Source: Fibrobacter sp.
Lineage (GTDB): Bacteria; Fibrobacterota; Fibrobacteria; Fibrobacterales; Fibrobacteraceae
Reading direction: 5' to 3'
DNA: 35,468 nt
NCBI GenBank assembly: GCA_017520105.1
Contig: JAFWRL010000316.1
Location: forward strand, 1 to 35,468
In this document: piece by piece, positions 1 through 7,831 of the stretch
How positions within the stretch are numbered: the stretch's first letter is position 1
Layout of the letters: each line of letters opens with the position of its first letter
Program-made: the position numbers and the translations under genes
The notes under the pieces: generated by a model
Databases searched by the model: none
What the model was told of the DNA's origin: nothing
The model's input: only the letters and a program-made list of their open reading frames with translations

Positions 1-910
1 CAATTGCACCGAATTCATCAACTACGCCTACCATGTGACCACGCTGCTTGAGAAAACGCAGCAGGAGTTTGTCCGTCATGAGGCTGTCGGGCACGAGCTG
101 CATCGGGCGCATGAGCTGTCGGAGTTTCACATCGCGTTTTCCTTCTGCAAGCTTGTTGTAAGCGTCACGGCGAAGCACAATGCCAAGCCAGTTGTCCTTC
201 TTGTCATCGTACAGCGGGACACGCGAAAACGGCCAGTTGCCGCGTTCGTCCAAAGTCTCGCCGATGGTGCTATCTGCCGAAAGCGAAAAGACGACCTGAC
301 GCGGAGTCATCACGCGACGCACCGGGAGCGACTTGAGCGACAAGATGTTCTTGATGACAAGCGCCTGCTGGTTGTCAATCACGTCTTCGCGGAGACCGAG
401 GCTCACGAGGCTATTGATGTCCTCGATGCTCACGTCCTTCTTTTCTTTATCTTCGCGCGTCCAATGCTTGGTGAGCGTAAGGCAAAGCCATATGATTCCC
501 GTCCAGCTCAGAATTTTCGTGATGTAGTAAAACGGCACGGCAACAAGCGGAGCGCAAACTTTCGCCTGTTTTACGCCAAGCGTTTTCGGGGTGATTTCGC
601 CAAAGAGCAAAATGAGAATCGTCAAGACGACAGGCAAGAGCATCGCCGCCGATGGCGACAAACGTTTCACCGCAAGAGCGGTCGCCAAAGACGCGCCCAC
701 GGTATTCGCGACCGTATTCACCACGAGCACGGAGGCAATGTAGCGGTCGATGTTATCCTTCACATGTTTCAGATAACGTGCTGTAAATTTTTTTTGTTTT
801 TCCAGCATTTCCACCGTCGAAGGCGGCACACTATAAAACGAGGCTTCCGTCACTGAGCAGAACGCCGAAGCAGCAAGGCAACAAAAAACTGTTAAAGCTA
901 TTTCAAACAT
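1..910 (-). CDS. CNNM/CorC-type membrane protein with CBS domains (partial, C-terminus beyond window)
   Basis: Read on the minus strand from ATG at 910, the frame is open to the window edge (303 codons) and is cut before its end. The N-terminus has the features of the CNNM (DUF21) membrane domain: SVTEASFYSVPPS near residue 19, VNTVANTVGASLAT near 64 and LILLFGEITPKTLG near 98. A soluble part follows with VIKNILSLKSLPVRRVMTPR, the usual entry to a CBS pair, and the last visible residues (GVVDEFGAI) match the VVDE(Y/F)G signature of the second CBS. Family members are linked to Mg/Co efflux or, as older annotations say, haemolysin-like proteins; the substrate here cannot be read. It lies downstream of the SppA-like gene on the same strand, 115 bases away. 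The 273-codon plus-strand frame over this region is its shadow. Confidence 0.9.
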   Translation of the reverse strand, partial: MFEIALTVFCCLAASAFCSVTEASFYSVPPSTVEMLEKQKKFTARYLKHVKDNIDRYIASVLVVNTVANTVGASLATALAVKRLSPSAAMLLPVVLTILILLFGEITPKTLGVKQAKVCAPLVAVPFYYITKILSWTGIIWLCLTLTKHWTREDKEKKDVSIEDINSLVSLGLREDVIDNQQALVIKNILSLKSLPVRRVMTPRQVVFSLSADSTIGETLDERGNWPFSRVPLYDDKKDNWLGIVLRRDAYNKLAEGKRDVKLRQLMRPMQLVPDSLMTDKLLLRFLKQRGHMVGVVDEFGAI

Positions 911-913
911 AAT

Positions 914-955
914 CTAGTCTTTAGTCATTAGTAGTTAGTCATTAGTCGTTAGAGG
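914..955. repeat. Heptanucleotide tandem repeat in the intergenic spacer
   Basis: Six consecutive 7-base units with consensus TTAGTCA: CTAGTCT, TTAGTCA, TTAGTAG, TTAGTCA, TTAGTCG, TTAGAGG. The array starts four bases upstream of the start codon of the minus-strand CNNM/CorC gene, where its ribosome-binding site and leader would lie. The repeat is seen directly; a role in phase variation or translation control is only a possibility. Confidence 0.75.
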
Positions 956-989
956 GAGGGTTTGGGGTCGGTACATCGTTCAAATACCG

Positions 990-1011
990 ATCCCGGCACA
1001 GAGGCCGGGAT
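990..1011. repeat. GC-rich hairpin, possible dispersed palindromic element
   Basis: A perfect 8-base inverted repeat, ATCCCGGC and GCCGGGAT, flanks a 6-base loop (acagag). It lies between the stop codon of the SppA-like gene and the CNNM/CorC gene. There is no T-tract on the minus strand after the stem, so it is not a classical intrinsic terminator; it may be a REP-like repeat or an mRNA-stabilising hairpin. Confidence 0.6.
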
Positions 1012-1025
1012 GACATGCTAAAGGG

Positions 1026-3341
1026 TTAGTAGTTCTCAATCAACCCCGGTTCAATTGCCCAGAACTGGGTGCGTTCCGCATCGCGTATAAATTCATCGAT
1101 TGATTTTGCATTCAATAGCGGCACCACAAAAGAATCTTCCGTATTCATTTGCACAAGCTCAATTTCTGTAGATTTCGAAATATTCGCCATTTTGCGAACC
1201 TCTTCAAGCGCATCGTCAAAACCGCCCATACCTTGCACAAGTCCGGCCTCTTTCGCCTTCCAACCGACCATCACACGGCCGCCACCATACGCAGTATCCA
1301 CAACCGCCTGCGGGATTCCCGTCGCCTGTGAGACAACGCCTGTAAAGCGGTCATAGAAATCGTCCATGTATTCCTGCAAAGCAGCCTTTTCGGTATCCGT
1401 CCAAGGGCGTGCGAAAGAACGGGCATCCGCATAATCGTTTGTCTTCACCGGTTCATTGCGCAAGCCAAGCTTACCCATCAAGCCGGACGCATCAATCTTT
1501 CCACCATAAATGCCAATGCTTCCGACAATGGAAAACGGTTCCGCGATAATCTTGTCAGCACCGCAAGCAATGTAATAGGCGCCCGAAGTGCCCATGCTTC
1601 CGATGCTTGCCACGATGGGTATATCATATTTTTTCAGGTTCTTGAGCGCAGCCCAGATTTTATCGGATGCAATAGCGCTCCCGCCCGGCGAAGAAATCCG
1701 CAACAACAGAGCCTTCGCTCCCGTCGAAGGGAGTTTCCGCAAGTTTTCGACGACCGATTCTTCCATTCGGGAATCTATCGTCCCGTTGATGTTTAGGAGA
1801 GCGACCTTTGTACGGTGGCTCCAGCTTTCGTCAAAAATCTTGGTATTCGACGGAGACCATGTCCTGAAAAACGCTTTGGGAGCATCGATATCGAAGAACG
1901 TCTTTAGCGCATAAGACGGAACCTGGTCAATATAAAGGAGCGTATCTACAAGTCCGGCCTTTTTCGCCCCAATCGCCGTAATGACCGGCTTTTGCGCCAG
2001 CGAATCAAGCGATTGCATGTTATCAGAAGCCGTTCCACGCTTCATACGGGGAACCACATGCATACGGACAATTTCCCAAATGTCATTGTAAAGAGTCTCT
2101 ATGTTGCTACGCGCATTTACCGACATGGAATCAGCCATATAAGGTTCCACCGCCGACTTGTACTCTCCGTGCTTCAGGAATTCTACCTTGACGCCTAGCT
2201 TATCCAAAAAGCCCTTGTAGAACGTGATTCCGCCACCAAGCCCTAGCCACGTAAAATGCGCCGACGGTTCTACGACAATGCGATCCACATTCGATGCAGC
2301 CAAGAGCAACGACGGGCGGACATCGTCCATGTAGGCTATTACAAGACCGCCTCGTCTTTTCAACTTTTGTACATAACGGTTGATTTCTTCCGAAATGGCG
2401 ATATTCCCCTGATAGCCCGAGAAATCAAGCACCACAAGCCCTGCCGCCGGGTCACGAAGCAGATGTTCGAATAAATTGCGAACCTTCATGAGTCCGATCG
2501 ACGTGGGAGCGATAAACGGATATTTTTTTTCGACTTCGGTCACGGACATATTCAAAGGCACACGGATAATCTGCGCCGAACGCGATGCATACGGATTACG
2601 GGAAGCATGGAAGCCGATACTTCCGCCCTTCGGCAAGAAGTCGTCATACACGCGAAGAGATGCGTCAAAGTGCCCGCCAAACGAAGAAGAAAGCGTCAAC
2701 GTGTATTCATCATCGTCGCCATGAATTGGCATCTTGAAGCCAAAACGCATCCCGTAAAGGCCAAGTTCAAAAAGCAGCCGGTGTTCCTTCCAGTTCTCGA
2801 CATCGTAACTGGCACTGAAAAAATCGCCAAAGCGAAGCGTCGCACCCGCATTGTGGACACGCTCCATAGACTGCGGGCCTAAATAAAGCAAATTATCGCA
2901 AGAGTAGCCCAACGAAATCGCACGGAACGGACGAATCAAGATACCAGGAGAATACGTCCACTCCGTCCCCTTGAAATCCGCGCTGCGGAACGCCGTAATG
3001 CGGCCACCCCAAAAAGCGCTGCGGTCAAATAGCGGAAAACCGTGCGTCAAGTTCCAACGCGACTCGTCCATGCCCTTGCCGTCAAAACGGTATTCAAATC
3101 CCGCCCCGAAACGGTCCAGGTTCCCGCCCACGCGGAATTCTGTGATGCCGTCATCAAAATAGTACGAGGCCAGTGCGCCCTTGGAATCCAGAGCCGAAAG
3201 CCCCGCCGGGTTCCCGAATACCCCATGAGCCCCGTCAAGCGAAACAAAGCCGGATTCGCCGGGGAGGTAGGCGTAAGAAATTGCGGACAATGCGGTAAAC
3301 GCAACGGCAAATGTTGGAAATGCAAAAAAATTTATCTTCAT
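1026..3341 (-). CDS. sppA: SppA-like S49 peptidase with N-terminal barrel-like domain
   Basis: 771 residues from ATG at 3341, chosen because a signal peptide follows at once (hydrophobic residues 5-23); the frame stays open 120 codons upstream but that part overlaps the divergent lipoprotein gene. Residues about 25-260 contain [11 protein letters not shown] and alternating aromatic and Gly-rich strands, as in PorV/UPF0164-type outer-membrane proteins. Residues about 280-720 form two S49 domains. Lys395 in GEYKSAVEP and Ser586 in [10 protein letters not shown] match the split Ser/Lys dyad of long (67-kDa type) SppA, whose Lys and Ser lie about 200 residues apart. SppA of this type degrades cleaved signal peptides as a membrane-bound oligomer. 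The usual N-terminal membrane anchor is replaced here by a signal peptide plus barrel-like module, so this copy is probably periplasmic or outer-membrane associated and its substrate is uncertain. Confidence 0.88.
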   Translation of the reverse strand: MKINFFAFPTFAVAFTALSAISYAYLPGESGFVSLDGAHGVFGNPAGLSALDSKGALASYYFDDGITEFRVGGNLDRFGAGFEYRFDGKGMDESRWNLTHGFPLFDRSAFWGGRITAFRSADFKGTEWTYSPGILIRPFRAISLGYSCDNLLYLGPQSMERVHNAGATLRFGDFFSASYDVENWKEHRLLFELGLYGMRFGFKMPIHGDDDEYTLTLSSSFGGHFDASLRVYDDFLPKGGSIGFHASRNPYASRSAQIIRVPLNMSVTEVEKKYPFIAPTSIGLMKVRNLFEHLLRDPAAGLVVLDFSGYQGNIAISEEINRYVQKLKRRGGLVIAYMDDVRPSLLLAASNVDRIVVEPSAHFTWLGLGGGITFYKGFLDKLGVKVEFLKHGEYKSAVEPYMADSMSVNARSNIETLYNDIWEIVRMHVVPRMKRGTASDNMQSLDSLAQKPVITAIGAKKAGLVDTLLYIDQVPSYALKTFFDIDAPKAFFRTWSPSNTKIFDESWSHRTKVALLNINGTIDSRMEESVVENLRKLPSTGAKALLLRISSPGGSAIASDKIWAALKNLKKYDIPIVASIGSMGTSGAYYIACGADKIIAEPFSIVGSIGIYGGKIDASGLMGKLGLRNEPVKTNDYADARSFARPWTDTEKAALQEYMDDFYDRFTGVVSQATGIPQAVVDTAYGGGRVMVGWKAKEAGLVQGMGGFDDALEEVRKMANISKSTEIELVQMNTEDSFVVPLLNAKSIDEFIRDAERTQFWAIEPGLIENY

Positions 3342-3395
3342 CGTAAATATTTTAGTAAATTTAAAAGAAGGTGGAATTTGGGAAAGGAATAAACC
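3342..3395. promoter_or_regulatory. Short divergent promoter region
   Basis: Only 54 bases separate the start codons of the minus-strand SppA-like gene and the plus-strand lipoprotein gene. The spacer is AT-rich and must hold or overlap both promoters. A good ribosome-binding site (GGAAAGGA) lies just before the plus-strand ATG. No convincing -35/-10 pair can be assigned by eye. Confidence 0.4.
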
Positions 3396-5279
3396 ATGAA
3401 AAACACAGCCCTTCTTGTTTTTATCCTTTCGTTTTTGCTCGTTTCCTGCGGGGATGATTCCAGCAGTTCTGCAGGCGATTCCAACGAAGAATCCGAAATT
3501 TTCAGCAGTTCCAGCAGCAAAGCCAACAAGGATTCTAAGCCATCTAGCAGCTCTAGCAAAAAAAACAAGTCCTCCAGCAGTTCTAGCGACAAAGCCGAAA
3601 AAGTCACTATAATCAACAAGACTATTTCCGGGATGGCGCAAGGGCCTTTTGAAAAAGGGGCTACGGTATCTGTTTATGAACTTGACACAAACTTTCAGCA
3701 AACGGAAGTCCGTTACGAAACAAAAATCAAGAATGACTCAGGAAGTTACTCCATCAAGTTGAAAGACTTCAAATCACAATATGCATTGTTTAAAGTCGAT
3801 GGTCGTTACATTAATAATGTTACCGGAAAAAAATCAGCCGACAGTATCACATTGTATGCCTTCACTGATTTAGACAACCATGACAAAGTAAACATCAACT
3901 TTCTTACCCATTTATCGCACAAACGCATATTGTATTTGGCCAATAAAAAAGATATTCCTGTGACAAACGCCAAAAAACAAGCAGAAAAAGAGGTTTTAAG
4001 AGCTTTCGATATTGAATACGACGGATTCGACGATGCTGAAAACATTGACTTTTTTGAGAAAGACAAGCAAAGTGCCGCGTTGCTTGCCATATCAATACTC
4101 ATGCAAGACCCTTTCCTCGATACAAACATAAACAACAGTTTGACTGACTTAATGTCTGACATTGAAAAAAATGGAATTTGGGCCCGTGAAGGATTTAAAA
4201 CAAAAATAGCCATTTGGGCAAGTAAGTTGAGCCAGGACATCGCATTCGATAAAATCAAAGGCTTTATTATGAAATGGAACAAAACTGTTGACTTTCCAGC
4301 AATAAAAAAATACGTGGAAAATTTTTGGCAGCAGTGGCAGCAAGGTTACAATCTTGAGTCTATTGATTTCTCGGAAACGAATATCAAATGCGAATTAGAC
4401 ACTTCAAATTGGAAAGATACAACCGAAGGTACCTTTCGCAAAGGCGACATAACGGACATCATCTATATTTTCGACAACAAAAAATGGCGCGTAGCAACAC
4501 TCCCTGAAGCATCTCTTGGTGGGTGTAACGAAAAATCTGTAAGCTTTTTTGGATACGCAGAAGAACGACAAGGACAGGATAGCTCGGGCTATTACATTTG
4601 CCTTAAAAGCACGAACAAGTTCTATTGGGAGCGTATAAGGGTTCGTTACTTTGAAGATTATGTGGACTCCATTTACTACGATTATATATGCAATGACTCC
4701 AGCTATTACGCCAACAGCAAAGCAGGCGATGCCCATTGGGGTAACATAGTTCAAAAAAATTGTATAAACTGCAAACAAGAAAACTTCGATTATTGGGAAA
4801 AAATCTGCAAAAAACGCTGCTATGTACTTGATGGAGCAAATCCATTTTATCAAAAGGAACAGAAAAGAAATAATGGATGGCGCGAAGGAGATTTTTCAGA
4901 ATGCGCATTGGGCTTAGGCGGATGTACAGAGTCCCGTATCGGCACAATAAAAGAAGGACCCGCCATCATCAAATCACATACAAATGGATTTTCAATAGAC
5001 AGCACACAAAAAGGAACATACGTCTGTTGGTATAATTATGATTATGATGGTTTGCAATGGCATGAAGCTGTAGATCTCGAAAATAATTTCTACTACGACA
5101 TATTTCCCGCAGAATGTACTTTTGATCTCGAAGGCCAAATCATTTCGGGAAAGAAAAACAAGTATGTTTGCGACGACGAAAAACTTAGAATCGCCACCCA
5201 AGAAGAAATAGACGCAGGATTTGCCTGCACATCGTACTTGCGTTACCAAAAGAAATGCGGTATCGAAGAAAAAGAATAA
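3396..5279 (+). CDS. Ser-rich-linker lipoprotein, copy 1 of tandem pair
   Basis: 627 residues. A type II signal peptide ends in LLVSC with Cys18 as the lipidated residue. Residues about 22-68 are a low-complexity Ser/Lys/Asn linker, typical of Fibrobacter surface lipoproteins. Residues about 70-310 form a domain shared with the next gene (begins [20 protein letters not shown], a beta-rich carboxypeptidase-regulatory-like start, then a helical part). The C-terminal half holds Cys-containing modules ending in patterns such as [12 protein letters not shown]. No enzymatic motif was recognised. It probably sits on the outer membrane; a role in adhesion or substrate contact is a guess. The start has a good RBS and an exact copy of the downstream paralogue's first codons. 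The next gene starts three bases after its stop, so the two are probably co-translated. Confidence 0.88.
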   Translation: MKNTALLVFILSFLLVSCGDDSSSSAGDSNEESEIFSSSSSKANKDSKPSSSSSKKNKSSSSSSDKAEKVTIINKTISGMAQGPFEKGATVSVYELDTNFQQTEVRYETKIKNDSGSYSIKLKDFKSQYALFKVDGRYINNVTGKKSADSITLYAFTDLDNHDKVNINFLTHLSHKRILYLANKKDIPVTNAKKQAEKEVLRAFDIEYDGFDDAENIDFFEKDKQSAALLAISILMQDPFLDTNINNSLTDLMSDIEKNGIWAREGFKTKIAIWASKLSQDIAFDKIKGFIMKWNKTVDFPAIKKYVENFWQQWQQGYNLESIDFSETNIKCELDTSNWKDTTEGTFRKGDITDIIYIFDNKKWRVATLPEASLGGCNEKSVSFFGYAEERQGQDSSGYYICLKSTNKFYWERIRVRYFEDYVDSIYYDYICNDSSYYANSKAGDAHWGNIVQKNCINCKQENFDYWEKICKKRCYVLDGANPFYQKEQKRNNGWREGDFSECALGLGGCTESRIGTIKEGPAIIKSHTNGFSIDSTQKGTYVCWYNYDYDGLQWHEAVDLENNFYYDIFPAECTFDLEGQIISGKKNKYVCDDEKLRIATQEEIDAGFACTSYLRYQKKCGIEEKE

Positions 5280-5282
5280 ACC

Positions 5283-7565
5283 ATGAAAAACACAGCCCTT
5301 CTTGTATTTATCCTTTCGTTTTTACTCGTTTCCTGCGGGGATGATTCCGGCAGTTCCGCAAGTGATTCCAACGAAGAAGCCGAAATTTCTAGCAGTTCTA
5401 GCGAAAAAGCTAACAGGGATTCCAAATCGTCTAGCAGCTCCAGCGAAAAAGCAAACAAGGATTCCAAGTCTTCCAGTAGCTCTAGTGAAAAAGCCGAAAA
5501 ACTTTCTGTCATCAACAAAACAATCTCGGGCATGGCGCAAGGGCCTTTTGAAAAAGGGGCGACAGTTTCTGTTTATGAACTTGACACAAACTTTCAGCAG
5601 ACGGGAATCAGTTACGAAACAAAAATTAAGAATGATTCAGGAAGTTACTCCATCAAATTGGAAGATTTCAAATCACAATATGCATTGTTTAAAGTGAATG
5701 GTCGCTACATCGACAACATTACTGGTGCAAAATCAGCCTACAGTATCACATTGTACGCCTTCACGGATTTAGACAATCACGACAAAGTTAACATAAACTT
5801 CCTTACCCATTTATCGTACAAACGCATATTGTATTTGACTAATGAAAAAGATATTCCGGTGACAAGCGCGAAAAAACAAGCAGAAACTGAAGTTTTAAGA
5901 GCATTCGATATTGAAAACGACGGATTCGATGATGCTGAAAACATTGACTTCTTTGGGAAAGACAAACAAAGCGCAGCTTTACTTGCTATATCGGTACTCT
6001 TGCAAAGTCACCTCCTTGATGAAAATTTAAATAACCGCTTAACAGACTTTACATCATACATTGAAACATTTGGAACCTGGAACGACGAAGAGGTTAAAAC
6101 AGAAATTGCCGATTGGGCAAGCTACTTAAGCAAGAACACTGCATTCGAGAAAATCAAGGGTTATATAAAAAAATGGAACCAAACCGTTAACTTAGCAGCA
6201 TTTGAAAAATACGTGGAAAATTTTTGGCAACAAAATTACGATCTTGGAGAATGCACCGACAAACGCGAAAACACAATTAAAGAAAATAGAAATAAATTAA
6301 GTTCTTTTAGGGAAGAATATTTCATTTGCCGATCCAGCAAATGGAAAATAGCCACATCAAAGGAAATAGACGAACATCCAGATATAGATACATTAAACAG
6401 AGAAATTGCAAAAGATGGTGACGTCCGCTGGCTAGATTCTGAAAAGCGAAAATGCGAAGTTTACGATGACACGGACACAACCTGGCGCACTGGGAAATAC
6501 AATGAATGCGATTACGGTTTTGGAGGCTGCACAAAGAAACGTGAAAACACGAAAGTAAACAACGGCGATTTGTATTATATTTGCAAAAATGGGATGTGGC
6601 AAGCGATCGGAAACAGTCAAACAGATTCCTACCCCATCGAATACGAATTAGACACTTTAGGTTGGAAAGACACAACTGAAGGCGCTATCCGCAAAGGCAA
6701 CATAACGGATGTTGTCTATATTTTTGACAACGAGAAATGGCGAGTAGCAACGAACCCCGAAGCCTCTCTTGGAGGGTGCAACGAAAAAACTGTAGGAAAT
6801 TTTGGATATGCAGAAAGTCGCAAAAAGCAGGTTTTATCTAAATTTGAATGTATACTCTATCCCGAATCCCCCGAAGATAATGATTGTTTTAGAATCGTTT
6901 ATAACTCAGGCTATTACATTTGCAAAAAAAATAGACGTGAAAGCCCCCAAAATAGATATGAAACAATTTTTTCCTGGGATTGGGAGCACATAAGATATCG
7001 AGAATATACCAGCATTTGCAACAATCCAAGTGATGACGCCGACAGCAAAAAAGTCAATCCTTACTGGGGCAATTTTACCCCCGTAAAGGAAAAATGCTTA
7101 AATTGCAATCAAGAAAATATTGATCATTTTGAAGATCAATGCAAAAAACGTTGCTACGTGTCAGGAAATATAGCCCATGCGTCCGCATGTGTATTGGGTT
7201 TCGGATGTGACAATGACCTTTACGGTACAATAAAAGAAGGCCCCTCCATGGAACTAGCCTCCGATACCATATTTGAAGTAAACGAATTTAATGATGACTA
7301 TTTATATTACTTATCATACCCTATTTCAATAGACAGTACAAAAAAAACAAAATACATCTGCCAAAGTTTCTACTATGGCTTAGGGGATTTACACTATGGA
7401 TGGAATGTCGCCACAGATATAGACATCGACGTCGCTCCGGCCATATGTACTTCGAAGGGTGGAAATTATACCATTTCAGGAAAATCGGGAACGAAATACG
7501 TTTGCGACCACGGCAAGTTTAGATTAGCCACCCAAGAGGAAATAGACGCGTGGAATCTCCTATGA
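5283..7565 (+). CDS. Ser-rich-linker lipoprotein, copy 2 of tandem pair
   Basis: 760 residues, paralogue of the preceding gene. The signal peptide and lipobox (Cys18), the poly-Ser linker (about 23-71) and the following domain are nearly the same at DNA and protein level, including the shared AATAAACC leader before ATG. It differs in the C-terminal half, where about 100 extra residues carry two more Cys modules (GECTDKRENTIKE with YFICRSSKWKIAT, and GGCTKKRENT with YYICKNGMW) before the region matching copy 1. Its C-terminus is cut short: it ends [13 protein letters not shown], then WNLL and stop, lacking the last ~20 residues of copy 1, and is followed by a remnant of another copy. Function unknown; likely a surface-exposed lipoprotein. 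Confidence 0.87.
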   Translation: MKNTALLVFILSFLLVSCGDDSGSSASDSNEEAEISSSSSEKANRDSKSSSSSSEKANKDSKSSSSSSEKAEKLSVINKTISGMAQGPFEKGATVSVYELDTNFQQTGISYETKIKNDSGSYSIKLEDFKSQYALFKVNGRYIDNITGAKSAYSITLYAFTDLDNHDKVNINFLTHLSYKRILYLTNEKDIPVTSAKKQAETEVLRAFDIENDGFDDAENIDFFGKDKQSAALLAISVLLQSHLLDENLNNRLTDFTSYIETFGTWNDEEVKTEIADWASYLSKNTAFEKIKGYIKKWNQTVNLAAFEKYVENFWQQNYDLGECTDKRENTIKENRNKLSSFREEYFICRSSKWKIATSKEIDEHPDIDTLNREIAKDGDVRWLDSEKRKCEVYDDTDTTWRTGKYNECDYGFGGCTKKRENTKVNNGDLYYICKNGMWQAIGNSQTDSYPIEYELDTLGWKDTTEGAIRKGNITDVVYIFDNEKWRVATNPEASLGGCNEKTVGNFGYAESRKKQVLSKFECILYPESPEDNDCFRIVYNSGYYICKKNRRESPQNRYETIFSWDWEHIRYREYTSICNNPSDDADSKKVNPYWGNFTPVKEKCLNCNQENIDHFEDQCKKRCYVSGNIAHASACVLGFGCDNDLYGTIKEGPSMELASDTIFEVNEFNDDYLYYLSYPISIDSTKKTKYICQSFYYGLGDLHYGWNVATDIDIDVAPAICTSKGGNYTISGKSGTKYVCDHGKFRLATQEEIDAWNLL

Positions 7566-7596
7566 CTTTAGCAAGAGTTAAATTTACCAATAGGAG
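7557..7596. repeat. Short inverted repeat at the truncated end of lipoprotein copy 2
   Basis: CTCCTAT at 7557-7563 and ATAGGAG at 7590-7596 flank 26 bases that match neither lipoprotein copy. This segment separates the truncated end of copy 2 from the third-copy remnant. It could be a scar of an excised element, a weak hairpin, or chance. Confidence 0.35.
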
Positions 7597-7604
7597 GAAC
7601 CCGT

Positions 7605-7706
7605 GAAAAACTTAGTATCGCCACCCAAGAAGAAATAGACGCAGGATTTGCCTGCACGCCCGAATTAATAGGCTCGGAAAAATGCAAAGTCGAAGAAAAA
7701 GAATAA
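7605..7706 (+). pseudogene. 3'-end remnant of a third lipoprotein paralogue
   Basis: 33 codons plus stop encode [18 protein letters not shown] and end in KVEEKE, matching the C-terminus of copy 1. Bases 7605-7657 match 5178-5230 at 52 of 53 positions. After the stop the sequence again reads AATAAACCA, as in the junction where the next copy's ATG would start, but no start follows. No start codon or upstream body belongs to it, so it is a leftover of array contraction or of a disrupted end of copy 2. Confidence 0.8.
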
Positions 7707-7831
7707 ACCAAATACAATCCGCACGAGGAAAAAGCGTCAATAAGAACCCAATGCAGAAAAACTCTTCATCTCTGAGGCCTTTATTTTTTCTAACTTAATG
7801 TAGGCAATCCGGATATTTAAGGTATTATTAC
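7707..7831 (+). other. Non-coding leader region before the polysaccharide locus
   Basis: 125 bases between the lipoprotein remnant and the Wzc-type gene. I see no clear intrinsic terminator, no JUMPstart/ops element and no strong promoter; a T-rich run (7781-7789) and AT-rich sequence precede the start. The promoter of the plus-strand glycan operon should be here. An AAGG motif about 8 bases before the ATG at 7832 may serve as ribosome-binding site. Confidence 0.4.

Noticed and set aside
35..856. Plus-strand open frame of 273 codons
   Set aside because: The translation is rich in Arg/His/Lys without any domain, while the opposite strand encodes a recognisable CNNM/CorC protein over the same bases.
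990..1011. GC-rich hairpin as terminator of the SppA-like gene
   Set aside because: No T-tract follows the stem on the minus strand, so an intrinsic terminator cannot be claimed.
3342..3701. N-terminal extension of the SppA-like frame by 120 codons
   Set aside because: It overlaps the signal peptide and linker of the divergent lipoprotein; the ATG at 3341 is directly followed by a good signal peptide.
7603..7638. GTG start with AGGAGG-like sequence after lipoprotein copy 2
   Set aside because: The frame stops after 11 codons; in the other frame this stretch is the remnant of a lipoprotein C-terminus.
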